Origin: an uncultured Flavobacteriales bacterium
Lineage (GTDB): Bacteria > Bacteroidota > Bacteroidia > Flavobacteriales_D > Sanyastnellaceae
Assembly: GCA_937967465.1 (NCBI GenBank)
Contig: CALBSW010000144.1
Coordinates: forward strand, 1 to 46,739
Direction: 5' to 3'
Length of the DNA stretch: 46,739 nt
Under the pieces are notes generated by a model, which was not told the origin of the DNA, made no database searches, and saw only the letters and a list, made by a program, of their open reading frames with translations. Positions within the stretch are counted from its first letter, which is position 1, and each line of letters begins with the position of its first letter. The position numbers were made by a program, and so were the translations under genes. Below are positions 9,665 through 17,911 of the stretch, in pieces.

Positions 9665-9672
9665 TACTTTTG
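9665..9672 (+). promoter_or_regulatory. -7-like promoter box 6 nt before the M16 peptidase start
   Basis: TACTTTTG matches the Bacteroidota -7 consensus TAnnTTTG exactly. The spacer to the ATG is 6 nt, so the transcript would have almost no leader. A possible TTCG at 9641-9644 lies near the -33 position. Confidence 0.5.
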
Positions 9673-9678
9673 CAGGCC

Positions 9679-10926
9679 ATGTCGCCTGACCCTTCGACCT
9701 TTCACACGTGGACGTTGCCGAACGGCATTCGGTGCGTGCACCTCGAAGACGGGCGCAACGTCGGGCACTGCGGCCTGCTGATCGAGGCGGGGTCGCGGGA
9801 TGAGCGCGACGACGAAAACGGTCTGGCGCACTTCATCGAGCACTCGCTGTTCAAGGGGACGGCGAAGCGGCGCACCTTCCACATCCTGAACCGGCTCGAC
9901 AGCGTCGGGGCCGAGCTCAACGCCTACACCTCCAAGGAAGAGACCTGGATCACGGCGTCCTACCTGTCCGAGCACATCGGGCGCGCGGTAGAATTGATCG
10001 CCGACATCGCCTTCCATTCGACCTTTCCCGAGCGGGAGATCGCCAAGGAGCGCGACGTCATCATCGACGAGATCCACGCCTGGCGGGACAACCCCGGCGA
10101 CGCCATCTTCGACGAGTTCCAGGAGATGCTGTTCCCCGGCCACGCGCTGGGCCGCAACATCCTCGGGACGGAGAAGTCGGTGTCGCGCTTCGGGCGCAAG
10201 GACGTGCTGCGGTTCATCGAGCGCCAATACCGCAACGACCGGCTCGTCTTCAGCTCGGTGGGCCCCATGCCGGCGAAGCAGGTGAAGCGGCTGACAGAGA
10301 AATACTTGTCGGAACGACAGACGCAGGCCTCGCGGGGCGAGCGGACGGCGCCGACAGGCTACACGCCGGTCCGCCGCGAAGGGGACCATGCCGTCCACCA
10401 GGTGCACGCCGTGATCGGCAGCCCGGGGTACGGGATGGACGACCCGAAGCGGACGGCGCTGATGCTGTTGTCCAACCACCTCGGCGGGCCCGGCATGAAC
10501 GCCCGGCTCAACCTCAACATCCGCGAGCGCCACGGCATCTGCTACAACATCGAGAGCAGCTACTTCCCCTACGCCGACACCGGCGAGTTCACCGTGTATT
10601 TCGGGACCGACGTCAAGACGTTTGCCCGCGCGGAGCGGCTCGTGATGAAGGAGCTGCGCGACGCCCGCGAGAAGCGGCTCGGTGTGGTGACGCTGAAGCA
10701 GGCCAAGCAGCAGATCATCGGGCAGATCGCCCTTGGCGCCGAGAGCGGGGCGGGCTGGATGTCGACCATGGGCAAGAGCATCCTGATGTACGACCGGGTC
10801 CGGCCGCTGGAGGAGGCGTTCCACGCCATCGAGGCGGTGACGGCTGACGACGTGCTGGAGGTGGCCAACGAAATCCTCGACCCCGACCGCCTCAGCGCCC
10901 TCGTGTACTTCCCGCCGCGGGGTTGA
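9679..10926 (+). CDS. M16 family zinc metallopeptidase
   Basis: A 415-residue insulinase/mitochondrial-processing-peptidase-like (M16B) protease. The inverted zinc motif HFIEH is at residues 51-55 and the expected third ligand is Glu131 in ERDVIIDEIH, about 76 residues later as in the family. The inactive-like C-terminal half includes the GPGMNARLNLNIRERHG segment typical of M16 subunits. The ATG at 9679 is chosen over an in-frame GTG at 9646 because the product then begins just before the β-strand TWTLPNGIRC and a -7-like box sits directly upstream. There is no signal peptide, so it is probably cytoplasmic. It acts on peptides or small proteins; no specific substrate can be inferred. The gene converges on the minus-strand cassette with a 10-nt gap. 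Confidence 0.93.
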   Translation: MSPDPSTFHTWTLPNGIRCVHLEDGRNVGHCGLLIEAGSRDERDDENGLAHFIEHSLFKGTAKRRTFHILNRLDSVGAELNAYTSKEETWITASYLSEHIGRAVELIADIAFHSTFPEREIAKERDVIIDEIHAWRDNPGDAIFDEFQEMLFPGHALGRNILGTEKSVSRFGRKDVLRFIERQYRNDRLVFSSVGPMPAKQVKRLTEKYLSERQTQASRGERTAPTGYTPVRREGDHAVHQVHAVIGSPGYGMDDPKRTALMLLSNHLGGPGMNARLNLNIRERHGICYNIESSYFPYADTGEFTVYFGTDVKTFARAERLVMKELRDAREKRLGVVTLKQAKQQIIGQIALGAESGAGWMSTMGKSILMYDRVRPLEEAFHAIEAVTADDVLEVANEILDPDRLSALVYFPPRG

Positions 10927-10936
10927 GCCCCGCAGA

Positions 10937-12409
10937 TCAGCCCTTGAATGGGCGTGGCCTCAGGCGGTTGTCCAGCCACTTGTACGGGTGATACACCCCC
11001 ACCCGTTTGGCGAAGCGGATGGCCTTCTCCTTGGGGAATGGATTGACAGGATACCGCAACAATTCGGGCCATGCCCGCTCGATCAGCATGCGGTGGAATT
11101 GGGGGGCATGGTGGTCCCGTAGGGCAGGATCCGTGGACAGCATGACGTCGAGAATCCGGGTGCAATTGAAGGGGGAGAACAACGGCACGGAAAAGTTGCC
11201 CCGCTGCATGGAGGCGCCGGCGAAATTGGTCACATCCTGCTCCCAATGCAGGAAGTCCAAAGTCCGGTAGCCGTGGCGCTGCACGACGGGCTGACTGTTG
11301 GCCATCCATTGCTCGAAATGGGCGAGCACGGCCGGATGCTCCACCAGGTGGGCCGCCCGCACGGCCTGCAGACCGTTGTGGACGGGAATGCGCTCCAAGT
11401 ATCCCTTGGTCACCTCGCTCACCGAGCTCACGATGACCAAGCTGGCCGAATCGAATTCGGGGAACTGCGTCAACATGTGACGGAAGTCCCGGAAACGGCA
11501 GACCGCATGGGAAGCCTGCGCCAAAGACCAGTCCGGATGCGAAAAATCGGCCTGTTCCGGAATGACCCTGTGCTGCACGCCCTCGGCCGCCATGTCACGC
11601 GGAATGACCAAGTCGGGGGAGCCCGCCGGCATGTTGGGCCTGTGGTAGGTGTAGCATTGAATCCGGTCGGCCACTTTTCGACTGACGGCCAAGGACACCC
11701 GGGAATCCCAACCCGCCGTGAGCGCCAACTGGAGCTGTCTGCCACGGGTGGCCTGCTCCATCACATTTTCCAGTCTAGGCAAGAGCCAATCGATGGCGGC
11801 ATCCGCCCCCATCGGAACCCGGTCTCGACGTGGAAACACCCGTTCCGCGACACCCGCATTCCAATCGAAGCGGTGGTTCGCCACCACCTGTTTCACCCCG
11901 TCAAATGGGGTCATGTCCCCCACCATGGTGCCCCGCTTCCGCCACCAATCCGATGCGTGCAACGTGCGCTTGTCCTCGTCTGTGTGGGGCTGCAGTTCCG
12001 CCCAATGGGCCGACAGCATGGGGTCCGACCCCAACCACTGTCCGCCGCCTGGAAGCGAACGGTGGTACACCTTGTGGCCAGCTGCTGCATCGTGGTAGGC
12101 GTGGACCTGTCCACCCCGACTGTGGACCACAGCGAACCATCCGGACCACATGTCGATCTCGTCCAGGGGTTCTTCTGCAACCAGCAACCGGTCGGCCAAT
12201 CCCTTCAAGTCCAACTGGGCTTCAAGGTGAAAGGCCAATCCGGTCAGAAACACCCAGTCAGTGCCGGCCTTGGACACCGCCCAATCCGAGGCGGCATGGA
12301 CCCACAGTTGAAGTCCAAGGCCCTCGACAGGCTGCATCTCCGGTGGCAACGCCTGGATTGGCAGGACCGACGAAGCTGCAAACTGTCGAAAATGCAGGCT
12401 GCGCGGCAT
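10937..12409 (-). CDS. Asparagine-synthetase-like ATP-dependent enzyme (last gene of the PLP cassette)
   Basis: A 490-residue protein with the outline of class B asparagine synthetases: an N-terminal Ntn-like half with no N-terminal catalytic Cys (so probably no glutaminase activity), containing WSGWFAVVHS and a YHDAAAGHKVYH segment, and a C-terminal ATP-pyrophosphatase half with the PP-loop variant TAGWDSR at 231-237. The family activates a carboxylate with ATP and joins it to an amine; members also make β-lactam or lasso-peptide bonds or sit in polysaccharide loci. The substrate is unknown here. Its ATG is 1 nt after the stop of the decarboxylase-like gene, so translation is probably coupled and the three gene products likely act in one pathway. 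Confidence 0.7.
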   Translation of the reverse strand: MPRSLHFRQFAASSVLPIQALPPEMQPVEGLGLQLWVHAASDWAVSKAGTDWVFLTGLAFHLEAQLDLKGLADRLLVAEEPLDEIDMWSGWFAVVHSRGGQVHAYHDAAAGHKVYHRSLPGGGQWLGSDPMLSAHWAELQPHTDEDKRTLHASDWWRKRGTMVGDMTPFDGVKQVVANHRFDWNAGVAERVFPRRDRVPMGADAAIDWLLPRLENVMEQATRGRQLQLALTAGWDSRVSLAVSRKVADRIQCYTYHRPNMPAGSPDLVIPRDMAAEGVQHRVIPEQADFSHPDWSLAQASHAVCRFRDFRHMLTQFPEFDSASLVIVSSVSEVTKGYLERIPVHNGLQAVRAAHLVEHPAVLAHFEQWMANSQPVVQRHGYRTLDFLHWEQDVTNFAGASMQRGNFSVPLFSPFNCTRILDVMLSTDPALRDHHAPQFHRMLIERAWPELLRYPVNPFPKEKAIRFAKRVGVYHPYKWLDNRLRPRPFKG

Positions 12410-12410
12410 G

Positions 12411-13610
12411 TCAGAATGGGATGCGGGTGCGCGGCTGTGTGCAGGTCACGGTTCCATCAGGCGCTTGGACGAACACCTTGGGCACATCGCGGCTGCAGTG
12501 CCGGGACCACAGCCCCAAGGTGTTGGCCCCCACCTCATCGATGCGGATCCAATCTCCCTCGCTGAGCGGGGGCAAAGCCACTTCGTCACTGAGCACATCT
12601 CCCGCAAAACACAAGGGACCCACCAGGGCATGGGGGACCGGTAAATCGGATTTGGGTGTGCCCTCGGCATCGAACGCGGTCACCGCGAGCGGCAGCGCCT
12701 TGTGGTACACCTGTCGGGTGAAAAGGTCGGCTCCCACATGCAGGTAGGCCATGGCGGGGTTGTCCCCCCATGCTTCGCGCACATACTCCACCTTGGACAC
12801 CACGGCGCCGCATGGCGCGTGCACCCAGTGGCCGAATTCGGTGGACCAGCGCTTTTCCTGTCCCGCACCAACCGCAGCAATGGCCGCGCCGTAATCTCGC
12901 ATTCCAGCCTCTCCGACTTGGGCCGACAGGCCACCCCCAATGTTGAGGAATGCCAATGGAGGCCGCCCTGCTTTCTCCAAGCTGTCGTCCAGGTGTTGCG
13001 CCAAATCCAGCAGGCGCTCCACGGCCGCCACATGACTTTGCCACCCTCCCGCGCCACTGCCCACGTGCATGTGGAGTCCAGTGACGCCGTGCGCGAGACA
13101 CGCCTCGCGAATGGCCTCCTTCTCGAGGATGGGGACCCCGAACTTGGAGCGCTGGGTCGACACATCGTACAAGGCGTCGCCTGCAGCTGACAGGAGGGGG
13201 TTGATTCGAATGCCCACACGCAGCCCATGGTTCTGGGGAATTCGGGTCAGCTCATCCAAGCCATTGACATTCAGCATCAAACCGGGCAAGTGGTCGACGC
13301 ACCACTGAATCTCCTCGCGGGTTTTGACGGGAGAATCGAAGATCAATTGGTCCCCGGTCGCACCGGCTTCCATGGCCAACATCAACTCTTCCCGACTCGC
13401 GGCTTCCAGGCCACAACCACACCCCAAGAGAAACGACAACACGGCCGGGTGGGGGTTGGTCTTGATGGCGACAGCATGATGAAAACCCCGTGGGAATGCG
13501 GACTGCAGCACCTCAATGCGCCGCTTCATCCTGGACAAATCGTACAGCAGAAATGCCGTATCCCGTTCATCGAGTGCCTCCATGGGCACGCCAAAACCCA
13601 ACGAATTCAT
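12411..13610 (-). CDS. PLP-dependent decarboxylase, fold type III (diaminopimelate/ornithine decarboxylase-like)
   Basis: A 399-residue alanine-racemase-fold enzyme. PLP lysine is Lys50 in AIKTNPH; phosphate-binding elements are HVGSG (182-186) and NIGGG (223-227); the catalytic Cys motif GPLCFAGDVL (331-340) matches the GxxCESGD element of diaminopimelate decarboxylases. The usual Tyr of the C-terminal GAY motif, which contacts PLP, is replaced by Asn (GANTLGLWS), and the E-P-G arginine loop is EFG. These changes argue against LysA and for a biosynthetic paralogue acting on an unusual amino acid. The ATG at 13610 is chosen over in-frame upstream starts because it makes a 4-nt ATGA overlap with the preceding gene. 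A housekeeping LysA role cannot be wholly excluded. Confidence 0.78.
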   Translation of the reverse strand: MNSLGFGVPMEALDERDTAFLLYDLSRMKRRIEVLQSAFPRGFHHAVAIKTNPHPAVLSFLLGCGCGLEAASREELMLAMEAGATGDQLIFDSPVKTREEIQWCVDHLPGLMLNVNGLDELTRIPQNHGLRVGIRINPLLSAAGDALYDVSTQRSKFGVPILEKEAIREACLAHGVTGLHMHVGSGAGGWQSHVAAVERLLDLAQHLDDSLEKAGRPPLAFLNIGGGLSAQVGEAGMRDYGAAIAAVGAGQEKRWSTEFGHWVHAPCGAVVSKVEYVREAWGDNPAMAYLHVGADLFTRQVYHKALPLAVTAFDAEGTPKSDLPVPHALVGPLCFAGDVLSDEVALPPLSEGDWIRIDEVGANTLGLWSRHCSRDVPKVFVQAPDGTVTCTQPRTRIPF

Positions 13611-15064
13611 GGTGCACACCGCTTGGCGAGGTTGGCGATCCACTGCACCAGGAGGCGGTCGGCGGCCCAATCTGCCCCATGCATTGCAGCTTGACGCGCG
13701 ACGTGCGACCCCAATGCCAGCCGGATGAACCACCGGTCTCCATAGCAAACGGGTTGCCCGATGAACACCCGGTGGCGGCCGACGGCCTCTTTGGCATCCT
13801 CCGTGGTCAAGCGGTCGAACAAGGTCCGGATGGCCGCCTCGTCGAAATACCGCCCCTGCACCTTGACGCGAAACGAGATGATGGAATCGTTGGTCTTGGC
13901 CTGGTCCGGCATCAATTCAAACACGTCCTGCTGCTCCAACCATCCGCTGACCGTCTGGCTCCAGGTGGCAATGGCCCCGTCGAGGTCTTCACGGGGAATG
14001 GCATGACACGCCTCCATTTCGTGCAAGGCGCACTCCCATCGCAACCGGCTGGGTCGGTTGCCCGGCACCGTGAGGTGCTGTCGAATCGACTCAAAATGCG
14101 GCGGAATGTCCGACATCGCGATGATGTCCCGCAATCCGGTGGCCCCCATCATGGCCTCTCCTTGTGCCCACTGCCGGTAACGGCCCGGCAACAACAGCGC
14201 ACCACAAAACGGGGGCGCCTGATAGAATTTGGATCCTGTGATGAGCACCATGGCCCCCTGGTCCAGCAACGCCCCAATCAAGTCAGGGTCCGCGCGGAAC
14301 TGGCAGAGGTCCACCGTCCAATGGACGTGGGGATGGCTGGCGATGACTTCGAGGTCATCCTTGATGCCGGATTTGCTGCCATAGACGAGGTGAACGATCA
14401 ACGTTTTGTCCCGGTTGGCCTCGATGAGCCGCTCGATGTCGGCTTTCCGTTTGCAGATGGAGCCATCCTCGCTCCTCGCCTTCAATTCCACCACTTCTCC
14501 TGCCAAGGAAGGGTGGATGAGCGCGCCTTTTTCCTGACGGCCTCCAAGTGCAGTCTCGGTGGAGAAGGCCTTGCCGGCGACGGCCAATCTCGATCCACTC
14601 CCCAACTCTTCTGGACAGGACAACACATTGAGGATGGGTCGGTCCGATGCCGCCCTGGCGAGGAGGAGGGGGAAATACAACAAGTCCGTGCCCGACGGCC
14701 CGAACATCACATCCACATCCCTTCCGGCGCTGGCGATTTCCCTCAAGCGTTGACGCTGGGACTCGGCCCATTCATCCTCATCCCGCTCCATGTCCGCGGC
14801 CTCCGCCAAGGCCAAGGACCGGGTCTCCGGGGTCAAAACGCCACAAGTACAAGACCCCCGATACAAGAGGTCCGCGGGTTCGAGGGGATTGAGGTTGTAG
14901 CGGTTCTTCGGGGAGGGGCCCTCCGCCATGTGGATGCGTTCATCGCCGCCTTTCACCAACAGCTCCAATTCCTGCTCACTTGTCTCCACCATCTTGCGCA
15001 TTGCCTGGCTCTGAAGGTAATGAGAGAAAGCCCAAGAGAATCGGGGGATGTACCTTGACGGCAT
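13607..15064 (-). CDS. PLP-dependent fold-type I enzyme (class V aminotransferase-like), first gene of the cassette
   Basis: A 485-residue protein that I place in the PLP fold-type I superfamily from motif layout. FGPSGTDLLY (121-130) fits the phosphate-binding loop. VDLCQFR (251-257) gives the Asp and Gln that contact the pyridine ring, and ITGSKFYQAPP (275-285) carries the likely Schiff-base Lys279. The N-terminal part includes a Cys-containing GSCTCGVL stretch (70-77). I do not recognise a characterised subfamily, so the reaction (transamination, decarboxylation or other) is open. The ATG at 15064 is one of several possible starts (GTG 15112, ATG 15085, ATG 15001). With this one, its start codon overlaps that of the divergent lipase gene inside GCATGC. 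It overlaps the next gene by 4 nt. Confidence 0.7.
   Translation of the reverse strand: MPSRYIPRFSWAFSHYLQSQAMRKMVETSEQELELLVKGGDERIHMAEGPSPKNRYNLNPLEPADLLYRGSCTCGVLTPETRSLALAEAADMERDEDEWAESQRQRLREIASAGRDVDVMFGPSGTDLLYFPLLLARAASDRPILNVLSCPEELGSGSRLAVAGKAFSTETALGGRQEKGALIHPSLAGEVVELKARSEDGSICKRKADIERLIEANRDKTLIVHLVYGSKSGIKDDLEVIASHPHVHWTVDLCQFRADPDLIGALLDQGAMVLITGSKFYQAPPFCGALLLPGRYRQWAQGEAMMGATGLRDIIAMSDIPPHFESIRQHLTVPGNRPSRLRWECALHEMEACHAIPREDLDGAIATWSQTVSGWLEQQDVFELMPDQAKTNDSIISFRVKVQGRYFDEAAIRTLFDRLTTEDAKEAVGRHRVFIGQPVCYGDRWFIRLALGSHVARQAAMHGADWAADRLLVQWIANLAKRCAP
15051..15057 (+). promoter_or_regulatory. TACCTTG box 5 nt before the lipase-like gene start
   Basis: A TAnnTTG variant of the -7 box with a 5-nt spacer to ATG 15063. 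It lies inside the first codons of the divergent PLP-enzyme gene. The same TACCTTG precedes the mnmD and cysteine desulfurase genes. Confidence 0.35.
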
Positions 15065-16475
15065 GCGTTTTTCCTTGATGTCCATTGCCACGGGATTGGC
15101 GGTATTCTGCACCGGGCCTTCCCTCCTCGGCCAAACCGCGGAACTGCTTGAAACCCGATCCGAATTTCAAGTCCAGGCGCTCGCCAACGCACTCAGCCTG
15201 CCCGACGGGATTCTTCCTGTCGACCATGCCGTCGCCAAATACCGCGTGCAGTACCCGATGGAATACAATGGCACGACCCACACCGTCAGTGCCGCCTTGT
15301 TCGTCCCTGTGGAGGACAGCGGCACGACCGTGGAATGCGCCCTGCCTACCCACACGTACATGCACGGGACCCTCTTCCTCCGTGACGACGCCCCTTCCTA
15401 TGATGGCTTTGAGGGAGAGCTTGGCTTCCTGATGGCGACGGGAGGCGCCCTGTGTCTCATGCCGGACTACCTGGGATTGGGCAGCAGCACCGAGGTCCTC
15501 CACCCCTATTGTCACGCGGCATCCGAAGCGGAATCCGGCATCGCCCTGCTCGACGCCGTGTCGGCCTTGCAGGGGGAATTGGGCATCGGACTCAATGGGC
15601 AACATTTCGTCAGCGGCTACTCACAAGGAGGCCATGCCGCCATGGCCATGGCGAAGCGAATGCAGGAGGACCCCGACGCAGGGTACCCCTTGGCCGGTGC
15701 TGCTCCGATGAGCGGACCGTATGACATGTCGGGCACCCAGCTTCCTGCGGGCTTCGCAGAGGAGCAGTATTCCAACCCGGCCTACCTCGCCTACATCCTC
15801 CTCGCTTGGCAGCAGAGCTACGGCAACCTGTTCGTCGACTTGGGTGAGATTTTCCAAGACCCTTATGCGGCTGGTTTGACTGACCTGTTTGACGGGGAGA
15901 CCGATGGCGATGTCATCAACAATTTTCTCGCTGGTCCCACCGCCGACATCGTCCAGCCGGGCGCGCTGGAAGGCCTGATGGCCGAAGGGCATCCCTTCCT
16001 TGCGGCCGCGCAAGACAACGACGTCTACGCCTGGGTTCCGGAGAGCCCCGTCCAGATGTACTACTGCACCCAGGACGAGCAGGTCTTCTACGACAATGCG
16101 CTGGTGGCAGAGGCGTGGATGAATGACAATGGAGCCGAACAGGTCACCACCGTCGATGGTGGACCCCTCGACCACGGTCAGTGCGCCCTGCTGGCCATCC
16201 TCGGTGGCACGGTGTGGATCAACGCGCAAGCCGATCTCTGCAACCCCACTTCGGTCGGCGAAACAGCGGCTGACGCCCTGACCTGGCGGCCCGATGGAGA
16301 ACAGGTCCTGGTCCACGGACTGCCTGAAGGAACGTCCTGGACAGTTTTTGGCCTCGATGGGAGGGTTGTTCAGGCCGGCACGGGTGGCGCCGATCCGCTG
16401 AGGCTGAACCTGCCGAGCGGGCTGTTCCTGCTGGTAGAGGCTTCAGGGCAAAGCGTCCGGATGGCCGTGGACTGA
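15063..16475 (+). CDS. Secreted lipase/esterase-like α/β hydrolase with T9SS C-terminal tail
   Basis: A 470-residue exported hydrolase, probably acting on esters or lipids outside the cell. A signal peptide covers about residues 1-24 (MRFSLMSIATG to LLGQ). The nucleophile elbow GYSQGG puts the catalytic Ser at 187, and GGPLDHGQC near residue 377 is a likely catalytic His. The architecture resembles secretory lipases (LIP, PF03583). The last 70 or so residues (from LTWRPDGEQVLVHGLP) form a type A T9SS sorting domain with the usual GLDGRVV turn and LPSGLFLLV strand, so export across the outer membrane by T9SS is expected. The start at 15063 is chosen because the signal peptide begins there. Its stop codon lies within a 14-nt palindrome-like motif also found upstream of the 25036 gene. 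Confidence 0.82.
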   Translation: MRFSLMSIATGLAVFCTGPSLLGQTAELLETRSEFQVQALANALSLPDGILPVDHAVAKYRVQYPMEYNGTTHTVSAALFVPVEDSGTTVECALPTHTYMHGTLFLRDDAPSYDGFEGELGFLMATGGALCLMPDYLGLGSSTEVLHPYCHAASEAESGIALLDAVSALQGELGIGLNGQHFVSGYSQGGHAAMAMAKRMQEDPDAGYPLAGAAPMSGPYDMSGTQLPAGFAEEQYSNPAYLAYILLAWQQSYGNLFVDLGEIFQDPYAAGLTDLFDGETDGDVINNFLAGPTADIVQPGALEGLMAEGHPFLAAAQDNDVYAWVPESPVQMYYCTQDEQVFYDNALVAEAWMNDNGAEQVTTVDGGPLDHGQCALLAILGGTVWINAQADLCNPTSVGETAADALTWRPDGEQVLVHGLPEGTSWTVFGLDGRVVQAGTGGADPLRLNLPSGLFLLVEASGQSVRMAVD

Positions 16476-16486
16476 CGGATGTCATT
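16473..16486. promoter_or_regulatory. TGACGGATGTCATT palindromic motif, candidate operator
   Basis: TGAC-GGAT-GTCA with trailing TT, starting at the stop codon of the lipase-like gene and 85 nt upstream of the small exported protein gene at 16569. It differs at one base from 24958-24971, which precedes another small exported protein gene. Confidence 0.35.
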
Positions 16487-16568
16487 GGATGGCGCGTCAG
16501 CGGTCATCCACGGGGGCGGAATGCCGGCGGATGTTTGACCTGTCAATCACCTCCAACCCTCCTCTGTC

Positions 16569-16922
16569 ATGAAGTCCATTCTCTCCACCGCCTTCGCCGC
16601 CGCCTTGATGTTCACCACCTCTGCAGCGCTGGCGCAGCCGGGCACCACCGTCGCGGGACTGCCGCATGTGACGCCGACGTCCCACGAGTACAACGCCCCC
16701 ATCCCGACGGCGTCCAAAGCACCTGCTTCGCAAACCACCTATACAGTGCAAGCTGTGGTCATCCCCGAGTCTCTGGTCTATCGGCCCGATCAGGAGCGGA
16801 CCCTGCGGACCAGCGCTGCCACCAAGCAAGCCGCCATGACCCGGATCAAGCAGATGATCGACGCGATCGGCGTGTCGGTGCGGGTGGTCAGCTTGGAATT
16901 CATCCGAACCCCCCAATCCTGA
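16569..16922 (+). CDS. Small exported protein of unknown function
   Basis: A 117-residue protein with a clear Sec signal peptide (MKSILSTAFAAALMF, cut after ALA before QPG). The mature part is short, polar and contains one helix-like region rich in Thr, Ala, Lys and Arg (residues 78-97), followed by a β-like VSVRVVSLEFIR end. There is no lipobox and no T9SS tail, so it is probably periplasmic. I recognise no family. It converges on the membrane-protein gene at 16997 across 74 nt that hold only a weak TGAAC-ACC-GTTCA hairpin. Confidence 0.75.
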   Translation: MKSILSTAFAAALMFTTSAALAQPGTTVAGLPHVTPTSHEYNAPIPTASKAPASQTTYTVQAVVIPESLVYRPDQERTLRTSAATKQAAMTRIKQMIDAIGVSVRVVSLEFIRTPQS

Positions 16923-16996
16923 GCCGAGGCGGCTTCAGAAAATGTGCAGTCGGCCCGGCTCGCAATGAACACCGTTCACTTGCAAGGCTGCCCGGG

Positions 16997-17911
16997 TCAC
17001 TCCCGCTCTCCTTCCGGTCCCAGTCTCCGGGTGCCCCACATGAGGCCGGCCTGGAGCAACAACAGGACAAGTGCCAAGACCGCAGCCAAGACCTCATGCG
17101 CCACGGCACTCCAGCCTTCAAGGGCAAAGCTGAGCCTCAAAATGATGGTGGCGATGACGAACCCTGAATTCCGGAGGATCAAGCCATAGTCGCTCAGATA
17201 CCGGAGCGAGGTCACCAACAGGATGACATCCACGAAAATGAGGGCCGTGAAGAAGTCGCTGTAGAAGACGGAGTTGGGGTCGATGGGCTCGAGTCGGTTG
17301 CCGCCGGCATAGCTGATCAAATCGGTGAGCCAGTGGCCGAACGCCCACAAGGCCATGACCCCCAGCACCAGGCACAACAGGGCCGCCAGGTGGCGCTTGA
17401 ACCGCACGAAACGGGCGAGTTCCTGCTCCTCCATGCGGGCCTTTCTTCGTGGCAGGATGCGGTAGAATCCCACCAGGGCCGCCCCGAGCAAGACCGCCCC
17501 GACGATGTGCGGGAAAAATGGATCGTTCCAGGGCATCACCGTGTCCTTTCCCGCCGTTTCCTGCAACACGGACAGGTCGCGGAACACCGATCGGATTTCG
17601 ATGAGCGAGACAATTTCCAGCTGCTTGCCCATGGAGCGGGCGAAAGAAGATGGGAGGTGGTACACGAGCAGGTACACCTCCGCCACGAGGATGGCAGAGA
17701 ACGGCGTGTACAAGATGTGCAGGGGATGGCCGAAAAGGGATTCGGGCATCTGGAAGGGCAACCAACCCAGCTCATGGACGGCATACAATGCCGCGTGAAG
17801 CAGGAAGAGCGTGAGGGAAACGCGGACGAGGCTGTGTTCGACAGCCTTGCGTGCGGCAGGGCTCAAGAACAGGTCCGAAAGGCGATCGAGGCGCTGGAGG
17901 ATGGAATTCAA
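16997..17911 (-). CDS. Conserved multi-spanning membrane protein of unknown function
   Basis: A 304-residue integral membrane protein and last gene of the six-gene operon. Hydrophobic segments are visible near residues 31-46, 68-84, about 133-149 (HIVGAVLLGAALVGF), 172-190 (LLCLVLGVMALWAFGHWL), 222-240, 245-262 and 272-290. Loops are rich in Arg and Lys (RRKARMEEQELARFVRFKRH). I do not recognise the family. The start is TTG at 17911, in a TTGA overlap with the aroE stop; no in-frame ATG occurs before the first membrane segment. Its place directly behind a shikimate dehydrogenase does not by itself reveal a role. Confidence 0.7.
   Translation of the reverse strand: MNSILQRLDRLSDLFLSPAARKAVEHSLVRVSLTLFLLHAALYAVHELGWLPFQMPESLFGHPLHILYTPFSAILVAEVYLLVYHLPSSFARSMGKQLEIVSLIEIRSVFRDLSVLQETAGKDTVMPWNDPFFPHIVGAVLLGAALVGFYRILPRRKARMEEQELARFVRFKRHLAALLCLVLGVMALWAFGHWLTDLISYAGGNRLEPIDPNSVFYSDFFTALIFVDVILLVTSLRYLSDYGLILRNSGFVIATIILRLSFALEGWSAVAHEVLAAVLALVLLLLQAGLMWGTRRLGPEGERE

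Noticed and set aside
11246..12565. 439-codon plus-strand frame opposite the Asn-synthetase-like gene
   Set aside because: Antisense shadow with no recognised motif; it crosses the junction of two coupled minus-strand genes.
13490..15058. 522-codon open frame on the plus strand opposite the two PLP-enzyme genes
   Set aside because: It is a shadow: the minus-strand frames carry clear PLP-enzyme motifs and operon overlaps, while this product is Gly/Arg/His-rich with no family resemblance.
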